Positions 35,454-45,262 of a stretch of DNA of 64,000 bases are shown here, piece after piece. Numbering within the stretch: the first letter of the stretch is position 1; each line of letters opens with the position of its first letter. The position numbers were made by a program, and so were the translations under genes. Origin of the DNA: Fomitopsis serialis (taxonomy: Eukaryota > Basidiomycota > Agaricomycetes > Polyporales > Fomitopsidaceae); assembly GCF_022376445.1 (NCBI RefSeq), contig NW_025955023.1:62001-126000 (forward strand), written 5' to 3'. The notes under the pieces were generated by a model. It was given only the letters and a program-made list of their open reading frames with translations. It did no database searches and was not told where the DNA came from.

Positions 35454-36416
35454 ATGTCGCACGGCAAGCAGTTCACTCTCTACACCCACAAGGGCGGCCC
35501 GAACGGCTGGTAAGTACGATCAATCCGGCCCGGTGCACTTCATTGACCCCGTTCACTCTCGATAGGAAGGTCGCCTTCGTCCTGAGCGAGCTCGGCCTCA
35601 CGTACGAGAGTGTCTACCTCGACTTCAACAAGGGCGAGCAGAAGGCGCCCGAATACACCCAGTACAACCCCAACGGGCGCATCCCGACGCTCATCGACCA
35701 CAAGAACAACGACTTCACCATCTGGTTAGTACTCCCCTCGCATCGTGCAGGTTTATGCTGAGTGAACGCATTGCAGGGAGTCCAACGCGATCATCGTCTA
35801 CCTCGCCGAGAAGTACGACACCGCCCACCGCATCTCGGCGGCGACGCCCGAGGACAAGATCAAGCAGCTCCAGTGGCTCTTCTTCCAGGCCTCCGGCCAG
35901 GGGTACGTCTCGCATCTTGCTTGTCAAACTAGGCATTCTGACGTCGTCCGCCGACCAGCCCGTACTTCGGCCAGGCGATCTGGTTCAAGGTCTACCACCA
36001 GGAGAAGGTCCCGAGCGCCATCGAGCGGTACCAGAAGGAGACCGTGCGCGTGATCAGCGTGCTCGACGGCGTGCTCAAGAAGCAGGAGTGGCTCGTCGGC
36101 GACAAGGTCAGCGTCGCTGACATCTCGTTTGTCTCGTGCGTGCCCCGTCTCCCTCGTCCCAGGGAAGTCAGTACTGACGCCGGCGCGGGTGCGCGGTCGT
36201 AGGTGGAACAACGCTGCGTTCGGCATGGTCCTCGTGGACTTCCTGGAGGCGAACATAGAGCACGATTACCCGTCGTTCTGGAAGTGAGTGTCGCGCCTTG
36301 GGTATCTGGGTGAGATGGCGGAGGCTAACGTGCGGTTTCCAAGGTGGCACCAGAAGCTGGTCTCGCGGCCCTCGATCAAGAAGGTCTTGGACGAGAGGGC
36401 CGCTGTCACTGCATGA
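35454..36416 (+). CDS. Glutathione S-transferase, Ure2p-like
   Basis: Six exons keep frame: 35454-35509, 35566-35724, 35777-35902, 35959-36135, 36203-36283, 36344-36416. The product is about 223 residues, the usual GST length. The N-terminal thioredoxin fold begins with a Leu-Tyr-Thr-His-Lys-Gly-Gly-Pro-Asn-Gly motif, typical of Ure2p/GTT fungal GSTs. Ile-Pro-Thr-Leu-Ile-Asp, with the cis-Pro, and Glu-Ser-Asn-Ala-Ile follow and form the glutathione site. The C-terminal helical domain contains Val-Ser-Val-Ala-Asp-Ile-Ser, the GST N-capping motif. The enzyme conjugates glutathione to electrophiles in the cytosol; wood-decay fungi have many such enzymes for extractives. Confidence 0.93.
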
Positions 36417-36901
36417 GGCGTGTGTAATCAAGGTTACATTAATAGAGGAAGGAGAATTGACGACGTGTATGTTATTGCTGTATCGGAGGAATTGAGCTGG
36501 GCTCGCGCCGCAATTCGCTTCTTCCCTCGAATGGCTGGAGTCGTGTGGGATCGCATCCTTTCCTGCTTGGACTGGTGTGCCATCCAGCGAGTGGCAGCGC
36601 ATGCTTTTGTCAGTGGGCCGTCATAAAGTTTCCAACTCGCGTCCAATCCCATTGGTCGGCCATTGCGCGCTCCGATTGACAGTCCACGCAAGCAACCTTC
36701 GATGTGCTGCAATTATCCTCGTGAGCATCGTAAGCCGTGCCCATACAGTGGGCGATAAACTCGAAACTCGATTGCGGAGATACGAGATAGCGCGTCTTTG
36801 TGCTAGTGGACATGTCACATTAGCTGTAACAAGACATATGATTATGTTGTACGATAAGTATTGACTGCAAGAAACGTCGCCTCGTCACATCGAGACTACA
36901 C
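36417..36901. other. Intergenic between convergent genes
   Basis: About 485 bp with 3' flanks of the GST and caleosin genes. No other feature was seen. Confidence 0.4.
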
Positions 36902-37792
36902 TCACAGGCTGAACGGCAGGAGCTTCCGTCCACCGACAAATCCGTCGCCTCCCAGACCCCATCCCTTGTTCCAACCCTCCTTCGTCTGCCTCCGTGCCTT
37001 GATCTCCCAGAACAACGAGCCGTCGTACACCCGCCTCAGGTCCTCCTTCGAGACCCGCCCGTCCTTCTGTACGAGCAGGTACGTCGCGCCCCACTCGAAC
37101 ACCGCCGCGCTCCAGCCGAACGGGTCCACTGCAACGCGCTGGCCATGCATGAGGCGGAGAAGCTCGCGACCGGAGAGCGAGTCCGCGGGGGTGCGGGAGC
37201 CTGAGGACGTGTACTTGGCGAACATGTCTTCGAAGCGCGAAGGGATGAAGCGGCCCTCGGTGTCGTACACGCCCGAGTCGGAGCCGTGCTTGGACTTGTG
37301 CGCGCTGGAGACGTAGAAGCGGAAGAAGGGGTCGGGGAGGTAGCTGTGCGCGAGTCTGCGGAGAGGGTGTGTTCGAGGTTATTGCGGTTAGCAGAGGTTT
37401 GGTAGGACGTACCGAGTCGGGAGCGAGAAGCATACGTTGATTACGTAGACGGTAAGCAGGGAAAAGAGGATGTTGAACCCAAGGTCCCGGAAACCGACGT
37501 AGGTATCCCAAGGCCAGATCTGCCCATCGCCGTCTCGATCCCAGAACAAGATATGCTGCTGCAAAACCGACTGTATCCAGTCAGCGAAGGAATATACGAC
37601 CGGTACCCCTATACTCACATAATCCTTGTATTTTTCCACATACACGGCAGTGCCTCGCGGATGTTCGACGTCAGGTGCATACGACGCACGCGCGACATAG
37701 GGCTTCTCGACGCTCGCGTCCGTGTCAAGACGATATGGCCGTTTGAGGGTCTGAGGAGCATGTATCGCTACTGTACCTAGAGTGTCATGGTC

Positions 37793-37799
37793 GATGACT
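37793..37799. repeat. Target-site duplication, left copy (GATGACT)
   Basis: GATGACT lies next to CACAGTGAAAA and recurs at 40109-40115 next to TTTTCACTGTG. A following C on both sides makes 7 or 8 bp possible. Confidence 0.8.
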
Positions 37800-38142
37800 C
37801 ACAGTGAAAACCGGACCTGCCCGAACTAAGCTGACACCTGCCCGGAAAAGGTCTTGACAGCTGCTGTCAACGACTACACTACGGGCAGCTCTCGGTTGAC
37901 TGGGGGCAGGCAATTGAAACACGGCCTTAACGCATAACCTGCCCCAACCTGCCGAGAGCAGGCGTCTTAGTCTGCGGGCAGGTCTGGGCAGCTGGGGGCA
38001 GGTCCGTAATCTGCTATAACCTGCTGTAAATTGCCGTCGATTATAATGCTACTACACTAATATACATTGCACTACTACTACGCCTCCCGGCCTCCCGCCC
38101 GCTCGTCCTCATCCGTTCGCCCCCCATTCACTACCTGCGACA

Positions 38143-38975
38143 CGCTCGTCGGCTGCGTTTGCATGCGGGGCACTGGCCCTACGCGCTCGCAGTCGGCGTG
38201 TGTTGTACACGCCCTGTCCACCGTCGCCGTCTCCTGTGTGTCGCTCGCGCGCGCGGCTCGTTCGTCGACCACACTTGCGTGCTGGGCATTTGCCCTGCGC
38301 GCTCGTGGTTGCCGTGCGTGCGTCGCCGCCCAGTTGTGGTCCCGCCCGGTTGTGGTCCCGCCCGGTTGTGTACACGCCCGCCCACCCGATTGTGTGCCTT
38401 CTCGGCCTCCCTTCCGCTTACCTATGTGCGCGTTCGTCGACCGCGTCTGTGTACTGGACATTCGTCCTCCGCGCTCGCAGTTGGCGTGTGTTGCGCACGC
38501 CTCGGCCCTGTCCACGTCGCCGTCTTCCGTCTTTTGCTGATCCCCGCGCGATCCGTTCATCGGCCGTGCTTGCATGCTGGGCATTGGCCCTGCATGCTCG
38601 CGGTCGCCCTGTGCGTCGGCCCGTCCGCGCGCCGCTTGTTTGTCGGCCGTGCCTACACGCAGGGCATTGGCCCTGCGTGCTCGCCGTCGTTGTGTGCGTC
38701 GCGCTGCACGTCACCGCGTCCTGTGCTCGCTGTTAGCGAGCCCTTTCGCGTGTGGCTGGACTCACCTGGCTCTGGCCCTCGCCCTCGCCCTCGCCCTCGC
38801 CCATCCCCGCCAGCCGTTCATTCGTCCCCGCCGTCCGCTCGTCGTTCACGCTTGCCGTGTATTCGTCGTCCACACCTGTCGTGAGTTCGTCGCTGCGCCC
38901 AGGCCCGCGGTGTCTTCGTCGGCTAGGTTTGCGTGCGGGGCCTTTGCCGTGGGTGCTCGCCGCGCGCGTGTGCGC
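38143..38975 (+). repeat. Degenerate minisatellite in the element core
   Basis: A module of about 60 bp with core TGCTGGGCATTGGCCCTGCG followed by GCTCGC recurs about six times, near 38143, 38261, 38431, 38556, 38638 and 38910. Most copies are preceded by TTCGTCG(A/G)CC. Spacing is irregular. Long frames across it are by-products of its GC content. Confidence 0.7.
38766..38798 (+). repeat. CCCTCG hexamer repeat
   Basis: A simple run of about four CCCTCG units, starting after CTCTGG, within the transposon core. Confidence 0.75.
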
Positions 38976-40147
38976 CGTGTTGCTGTGCCTGAGGCCGTTC
39001 GCGAGTCGACCTGGCGGATGGAGGGGGGCATGCCTCAGATTCCCTGCGAGTTTGGACGCTCGCGGGGTTGCCTCTTTTGGCAATACCCGTACGAGGGCGC
39101 ATTTGGCGGACACCGGGCGTGCGGGATTGCGCCGGAGTCCCGCAGCGTCTGTTCGCATCGCCAGACCTAGAACAGCGTACTCGAGAGCATCATGCAGCGG
39201 CGACAACGGGTCGAGCGCCAGGCTCCGCCAGCAGTTTTGCGGCGACGTGTCGTAGTTCTGTTTGACTCGGACTAGATCTGCACGCCAACCCAAGGGTCAG
39301 CAGATAGCTGACTAGCCTGAGTACAGGAAGGCATTGTACCCCACGGGCCGCGCGAAGTTGCCGTTCGCACAACCCGGACTCACCCTCAGGCTCACCCTCG
39401 CTCGCCCGTGCAGCACATGCCATCGGCTGCGGCACTACAGCCCATCCACCCCGTCGCGGGTCATGATCCTACGTCTGAAAACAAAGGAGAGCTGGCGCGA
39501 CACTCTTTGTAATGTACTACTCACTCACACACTCCTGGCCGCCTGCAGCCCACCCGCCCACTCGCCCTGCGTGCGTTTGATACGATTAGAGTGATTCAAA
39601 GAGTCGGAAGGGAGTGCGTGCCTATGCACGTCGTGGAATAAGATATCGGCGGATGTCGACGTGGCGGTGTGAAGCGAAGGCCGTCTGCAGTCGGAAAGAC
39701 TTGGAGTCTCTCGAGTCTGCATGGCGTCATCGGAGGTCGGGCGTGCAAGTCACGGGGTCGGGAGGTGGATGGCTCAAGGAACTGGGCGGGGCGCGGAAGG
39801 CTAACGTGGACGCGTTAACGCACAAGTGAAGAGTGTTAGCGAAGCTAAAGAGACTTACGCGTACGGCTTACGATCGAGGCGTTCATGTTAACGAGATGCG
39901 GGGTGGCATTAAAGCACTAAGGCGGACGGCCATAGCGCGTAAGCGAGCTAAGATCGTGTCTAAAGTTACAAAACGCCATTGAGAGACGCCGAAAGAACCA
40001 ATGCGGCAGGTGGGGGCAGCTCGGAGCAGGTGGAACACGTCAAATGGCTGTCAAGGCCTGCTCCAGGCAGGCCCTGGCTTAGTTCGGGCAGGTCCGATTT
40101 TCACTGTGGATGACTCCTCGGTCAAGCAGGGACGCGTTCATTAACAT

Positions 40148-40713
40148 GGTGTGGACAGCTGCGGCTCAAGTCGAGAACCCGAGTATGTGGGTGTGGTGGT
40201 TCCGGAGTACGCATAGCATAGGACGACTATATAGGGCGCTATCACATGTCTGCCTGGCCAAAGGAGCGGGTGGATCTTTGCATCGGAATTGGAGACACCT
40301 AGTGTTTGGTGGTAGGGTGATACATAACGCGCCGCTGGCACATAACGTGTCGCTGGCGAGCTTAGTCGGGGTGCATTCGGGTCCTGCATTCCATCAATGT
40401 GCGCGAGCAATATTGGCGTACTTGCTTGATCAGAACGAGTAGACGGTGGCGGACAGCGTACATAGTATACAGTCTGCGTGGACTGTGATGGAGGGGAGAC
40501 GACATCCATGACGCGCCCATTCCGGCGCTTAGGTTTGTCACGCCCGCGTTACATCATACATCGCCGAAGCGCTGGCCAGGAAGCTCTCAAGCTCAAGCTT
40601 CAAAGAAGGCTGGACCGCAACTCTGCTCGGATAGGAGTGCTTAGACATCTCGCAAAACACATCCTATGCTCTGGCGACCGGTTGTATCGACTACTATCCA
40701 CCCAATTTGACCT
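40148..40713. other. Caleosin promoter side and 3' flank of precursor 3
   Basis: A TATATA on the minus strand at 40228-40233 lies 80 bp upstream of the caleosin ATG at 40147 and is its likely TATA box. No gene was recognised in the rest. Confidence 0.5.
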
Positions 40714-41715
40714 TTAGTCCAGCTCGTTGTACGTGCGCGCGACGATCCAATCTTCCAGCTCTCTCGCTGCCTCCTCCCGCCTAGAAAAGTCACCCAGCAC
40801 GGACGCGACGTCCCTTCCAACCGAGACGACCGTTTTGACAGTGCCTCCGACATCCTTCGCAGCGGTGCCGGCATTCTGTATGTCAGTGTTCGCCTCGTTC
40901 CAATTCGTCTGGGTATTGCTCGCAGGAGCGGGTGCGGGTGCGGGCTCAGCCTTGCCCCTTCCCTTCTTGTCTTTTCGTGCAACAAGAGAGCCGTACGCGC
41001 GAGCGTGGAGCCCGCCCTCGGACGCTGAGTGGCTGGGTGCGTGAAATCGGACTCCTTCAATCGGACGCTCGATTGGGTGCTGACGGAGACGATTCGCGGG
41101 AGTGCCGACTGGGATCCTGTGAATAATCCCGATGCGGTGATCCTCGGGTGCATCCTCGATAGCGGCACGAGCGAAGTGTTCTTCTTCGGGGTGGCCAGGT
41201 ACAGCACGGTAGGGCGTCTCGTGCTCGTGCTCTGCGGCATAGTTGGGAACATGAGCCTGAGGCCTTGGAAGGTGGGCGATGTGAACAGCTCCCCCAGTGT
41301 GCGGGCGACGAACGGGCAGCTCTTCGTGATCATATGCGCGGACACGGTGAGCATAAGGATGAGACGACGCGCTGGAGTTGTGGGCCCGTAGTCCGCCCTC
41401 AGTCAGTACGTGGCCAGGTACATGAACGCGGACTCCTTCGAGCGGATGCTCGGCGATCGGGCGCTGACGGAGAGGTTTCGGGTTTGAAAAGACTGGAAGT
41501 CGGTTGACTATTCCTATGCGGTAATCCTCGGGTGCAGCATGAGCGAAGTGTTTCCCACCGTCGACATGACTTGCGGAATCGCCAGATCTAAAATAGGCGA
41601 TCAGTGATTGTTACAGCCGATGAACAAGGTCGACATACCGAAGGACGGGTACTGCAAGAGACGGAAGCGCAGAAGTGGCAATGAGCGCGGCGGAGAGGAC
41701 GGTTGAGGTACGCAT
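40714..41715 (-). CDS. Secreted repeat precursor 3, two long repeats, 316 aa
   Basis: Exon 1 is 41715-41639 (signal peptide, then Val-Pro-Val-Leu-Arg); exon 2 is 41587-40714, phase 2, one open frame to TAA. Residues 37 to about 95 and 161 to about 222 are a repeat pair. Both contain His-Phe-Ala-(His/Arg)-Ala-Ala, His/Tyr-Arg-Ile-Gly-Ile, Leu-Arg-Gln-(Arg/His)-Pro-Ile and Glu-Gly-Val-Arg. A basic KDKKGRGK stretch and a Pro-Ala run follow (residues 231-248). Residues 264-296 (AAKDVGGTVKTVVSVGRDVA core) form a possible amphipathic helix ending in Arg-Arg. The C terminus is Asn-Glu-Leu-Asp. Gene structure, signal-exon sequence and 5' leader match precursors 1 and 2; the repeats themselves are unrelated to theirs. 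Function unknown. Confidence 0.85.
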
Positions 41716-41874
41716 TGTGGCTGACAATTGAATGATTGAAGGACAAGAGAGCGATCGTAAGAGATATATGGTCGCGAGACGTGCGATTGCGAGGTGTGAA
41801 GTGGTATACGTGAAGATAACAAGCAAGGCTGTGAACAGACGGTAAGCGAAAGTCACCAAGTTTTGAACCGCAAT

Positions 41875-41894
41875 ACGCACTAGCCAGTACCTGT
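41875..41894 (-). promoter_or_regulatory. Conserved 5'-UTR block of precursor 3
   Basis: The minus strand reads ACAGGTACTGGCTAGTGCGT, 160 bp upstream of the ATG. It matches the blocks upstream of precursors 1 and 2. A second shared block ACAGCCTTGCTTGTT lies between it and the ATG near 41837 and is also found upstream of precursor 2 near 48865. A CCTATAAGAG box lies near 41965. Confidence 0.65.
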
Positions 41895-42765
41895 GCTCGG
41901 TGAGCTCTGGAAGGATAATGAAAGAGAGGAGCGAGCTGAGGAATGAATAAGCACACGCACCGCTCTTATAGGGCTGGAAAGCCTCATCGTGAGCGTGTCA
42001 ATTGAAATGGTTAGACACTGGCAGCAGATGCATACAGCCACTCCGGGATGGTACCTTGCTGGTAGCTGCTGTCGTTACAATGATAGTTTGATATCTGTAA
42101 CCATGATAGCTGGATGAGCAGGTTGTCAAACAACGTACTGGTGAACTTACCTACAGGATTGATGAGTTGCGAGGACATCACGCCTGAACGCAGGCAAGCT
42201 CTGACCGTATCCAATTGACAGCGTGGAATATGAATGGAGACTACGTACGCTCATCGCGAAGCATACTGCCTGTGAGACCAAGCAGAATATGGTGCAGGGA
42301 CTTCTGGTCTGAGATCTAGAGCCTCCTCCCTCCAGTCAATGAGCACATGCTGGTTCACCAAATATCGTTTCTGGTGGATACCAGTTGTCGATGCATCTCC
42401 GATGACAAAACGCACCAATGCAATCGCCCGGAACGCTTCCTTGATATGCATGACCCAAGTTGACATCGCTCAACGTCTGGCACCGCGAACCTTACAACAC
42501 GAGTGGGAACGCTGTTACGATCTCGAGCACTTCAACGTGCCAATCTGTCAAAATGAAGTCGGTGAGCCACAGAACAAGTACTGGTTCGAGCCGCATGAAG
42601 CGGCAACTTTGTCCTGATTCAGTTGTCGAATCTGTTCACCTTGAGCACTCGTGGGCAACGAAGATGCCAACCAATTTGACTAGGTCGTCACCCAATGGTC
42701 GTGGCACACATGCTGGTGTGCAACGCGATCCTGAGCGCTGAGCTCCGACGAGAGATAGATGCCCT
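41895..42765. other. Intergenic, no gene recognised
   Basis: Promoter of precursor 3 on the left. Short frames at 42251-42466 (minus) and 42339-42617 (plus) were considered and have no recognisable domain. Confidence 0.4.
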
Positions 42766-43101
42766 TCATTCTCCGATGACATAGGTACAGCCCTCTTTGC
42801 CGACCCAGACCTCATGTACTTTGCCCGCAGGCACGTCGAAGCGAGCACCAGGACCAAGCGTCTCCTTTTTGTCCGGGTCGTCCTCCGGATACGAGATGGT
42901 GAGCTCGCCGGACAGGATGAGATGCGTCGTCACACCGGCATGCTTGTGGGGATTGTGATGGTAGTCCCTTGCACATAGTGAGTTCCCGCAACAAGTGCGG
43001 AGACTCGGCGGCACTCACGGACTGTCCGTCCATGTGAAGACATGGGAAAAGCCCCAAGACTGAACCTGATTCTCTGCATCCTTGCGGGATATGCGAGACA
43101 T
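42766..43101 (-). CDS. Small single-domain cupin protein, 94 aa
   Basis: Two exons, 43101-43019 and 42967-42766, join in phase 2 and give 94 residues. The cupin core has a His-rich first motif (His-His-Asn-Pro-His-Lys-His) and a second motif Pro-Ala-Gly-Lys-Val-His-Glu-Val, with Gly-Pro-Gly-Ala-Arg-Phe between. Together these would bind one metal ion in the barrel. The sequence starts and ends close to the cupin boundaries, and there is no signal peptide, so it is likely cytosolic. Substrate cannot be told. It lies between precursor 3 and a hypothetical gene with no clear functional link. Confidence 0.85.
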
Positions 43102-43897
43102 CGCACCGAGTTGTCGTGACAGGAACGAAGAAACTCAGCTGGACAATAGGAGGAGTTAATGAGAAGGCAGCCCGCCCGGTGAGTCCGAGTCAGCAAGCGG
43201 TCAGTAAGTAGGCGTGTGGCATCCACGTGCGCGCGAGACCCATCGAGATCGCGTCTCTTCGGATTCCGCTGGCCAGCCACCGTGGAGTTACCGAACGCCT
43301 TCTGAAAGACGACGCAGTCTTGGTTGTAATGCCTCCCAGCCAACGTATCTTCGAGTCTGTCTCACTCTGGATCTGTACTTTAATGCGCCTGATATTGTCT
43401 CAGCTCGTGCTCTGCACTTCGCGCGTGACTCTGCCGCGGCGAAGAGCCTCTTTGACCTGACTTTGACCACTGCGATCCTTGTGAGCATTTGCACAGCTGC
43501 TGATTGCCTCTGATACGGTCGTAATGGAAATCTCGCCATGGACCGAGCAACTTGTGCACATCACACTGCTTGGTGACCTCTGCGATGGCTCTGACCATAC
43601 TGTTCGTGAAATGGAGACCTCTTGAGGTGAGGCTGACCAAGTATCGTTCGTCGGAACTACAGTTAGCACATGGTGCTGGGGCGACATCGTTGTACAGTAT
43701 CAGGGCTGCGGGAGCAAACAATGATGCGAGAACCATGGCCATGGCCACGTTTTTGTTGTGCGCCATTGATACTTCCTCGGTGATGCCATGTGAGTCGCCT
43801 CATTTCGTCTTGCATATATTGGCTCGGACGGGGCGCATGGAAGGCATCAACTGTACGTTTCCGCCTGACATCTTCGAACTGCTTCCGCTGACCCCCT
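43102..43897. other. Intergenic, one doubtful small frame
   Basis: A minus-strand frame from ATG at 43766 starts with a hydrophobic, signal-like stretch and runs 128 codons. It has no domain and overlaps frames on the other strand, so it is not called as a gene. Confidence 0.35.
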
Positions 43898-44803
43898 ATG
43901 TATCCCTACGCCACTGCTCGGGGCCGTCTAGTGGACTCGCCGCCACAACATCTACCTGGTGTACATCTTGACGATCTGGTCATTCTTGCACCACCCTCAA
44001 GTCCAGTCATCTCCGAGTACGAGTCACGCATCTTGTCCCAGAGATTTGTGACCGCGCCACGCGTCAAAGTGCAACTCAAAGTGGACATCGCACAGCCCCG
44101 GGCCGTCAAGATAGAGAATACACCACTCGTCCGAGTAGACGTCGTGCGTATCGTAGAGCCTGAGACTGTGCGTCCCCCGGAGGTAGAGACCAAGACGCCA
44201 CTAGAGATAGAGGCAGCGCCACTCGTCAAGTCACCTACATTGTTGGATCTCCAGTCATGTCCCGCTCCCATTGAATTCAGCTTTGTCGGCGAGCCTCGAG
44301 GACGTGGACTGTTGCTTTCGGAACTGTATCTGGATCCTATACAATCTGTGCAGCGGATGCACCTTCCCGCAGAACGTGTCCTGGAACCTTTCGGATTGTC
44401 CAAGATTCATATCCTGTGCTCGGTACGTCTGCCATAACTTGTCGTGTGCGGTGATCAGCACGTCACATAGCGTATTCCAGTGGCCGGGAAACTCGAGGTT
44501 ATATACTGTTCGGCTGCTCGAAGCCTACAACAAGCCGCAGGAACCGACTGCCAGGTTACAAATTGTGTACTTTATCCTCAAAGCCTATGTAGACATGCTT
44601 GAGGTTGGTGTTATTTACTCGCCGGCTGCCCTCGCGAGATCTACCGTTGACGGCCTTAGATTCATTGTTTGACGCAGGAAATATCACCGGTACCACTGAG
44701 CCCAGGTCAACCGGCCGACATTATGTCCCTGGAGCGCTTGTGGCTGGTTGCATTGCATTATGTCGAGGATAACATGTTCACCGTAGAAGTTCACAGGCGT
44801 TAA
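43898..44803 (+). CDS. Hypothetical protein, three exons, 257 aa
   Basis: Exons 43898-44422, 44481-44603 and 44678-44803 all join in phase 0 with good GT-AG sites and no internal stop, which is strong evidence that this is a real gene. The N-terminal half is rich in Val, Pro and Glu with short alternating charged stretches. The middle has Pro-Ile-Glu-Phe-Ser-Phe-Val-Gly-Glu. Exon 2 starts Trp-Pro-Gly-Asn and holds a predicted helix (Gln-Ile-Val-Tyr-Phe-Ile-Leu-Lys-Ala-Tyr). The layout is familiar from large families of uncharacterised Agaricomycete proteins with a Trp-Pro-Gly motif, but no function is known to me. The upstream start could lie further 5' in an unseen exon. Confidence 0.6.
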
Positions 44804-45262
44804 CAGAGTTTCAGGCACAAGACTCCCTTCAAGTGTTTCAATGGCTTTGCTATCCACTCATTCTAGATCTCTGAGTCTGAAGGTACTGTCCGATGTCTGC
44901 CACTGCGAGTGCACTGACGCGCCGATCACGTGGGCGCGTCGAGGGGTTGTCTTTCGCGGGGAGACTTCGGTCCTCTTGCATCAACTCGCCGGTGATAGCC
45001 CTGTCATAGCCCCATTCCGTCTCGGTATCTCTGGTACTGGACACAAACTGGACAGGCTTCGATGAGTCCCAGCCGGAGCTCCGTTGCTGCAGCTGACACT
45101 TTGTTAGTCAGGCCATGATGCCACTGGTACTGTGCCGTCAGCCCGGCAGGGTTCCTCTCAACTTTATATATGCTCAGATGTGCAGTCATTCGAACGCTCA
45201 TTGTCCACGTATCGACCCAGATACATAGATCGTAACTGCTCGGATAGGGTGCTACTGGCGGG

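Larger units (their letters stand above)
37800..40108. mobile_element. Non-autonomous TIR DNA transposon, 2.3 kb
   Basis: The left end CACAGTGAAAACCGGACCTG and the right end, in reverse complement, CACAGTGAAAATCGGACCTG match over 31 bp with one mismatch. They are flanked by GATGACT. No transposase-like frame is present. About 250 bp inside the left end and about 110 bp inside the right end hold many copies of GGGCAGGT or CTGCCC variants, a subterminal repeat pattern usual for transposase binding. The core is GC-rich and holds a degenerate minisatellite and a CCCTCG hexamer run. Superfamily is not clear; the subterminal repeats recall CACTA/Plavaka-like elements but the duplication is longer than those usually give. 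Confidence 0.85.
36902..40147 (-). pseudogene. Caleosin / peroxygenase gene interrupted by a transposon
   Basis: The stop is at 36902-36904. Upstream exons read through an EF-hand loop DRDGDGQIWPWD (about 37520), a hydrophobic segment (about 37440-37500), Ser-Ala-His-Lys-Ser-Lys-His with a conserved heme-ligand type His, and Arg-Phe-Glu-Asp-Met-Phe-Ala-Lys-Tyr. Caleosins are Ca2+-binding heme proteins of lipid droplets with peroxygenase activity. The exon ending at the GTGAGT near 37617 is open leftward to the transposon end at 37800. Ignoring the element and one 7-bp duplication, the frame continues without a stop into 40109-40147, to an ATG at 40147. The element thus sits 13 codons after the start. 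As read, translation enters the element and meets a stop, unless it is spliced out. Confidence 0.85.

Noticed and set aside
38159..38884. 241-codon frame in the transposon core
   Set aside because: It spans a GC-rich minisatellite with open frames on both strands and no domain.
37800..40108. hAT assignment from CAGTG ends
   Set aside because: The bases next to CAGTG do not give an 8-bp duplication. The duplication fits only if the ends are CACAGTG or ACAGTG.
40641..41354. 237-codon minus-strand frame over precursor 3
   Set aside because: It is another frame of the same repeats. The 316-aa frame with signal exon and ELD end fits the gene family.
43380..43766. Small secreted protein on the minus strand
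   Set aside because: A signal-like start is present, but there is no domain and no splice support, and overlapping frames exist on both strands.
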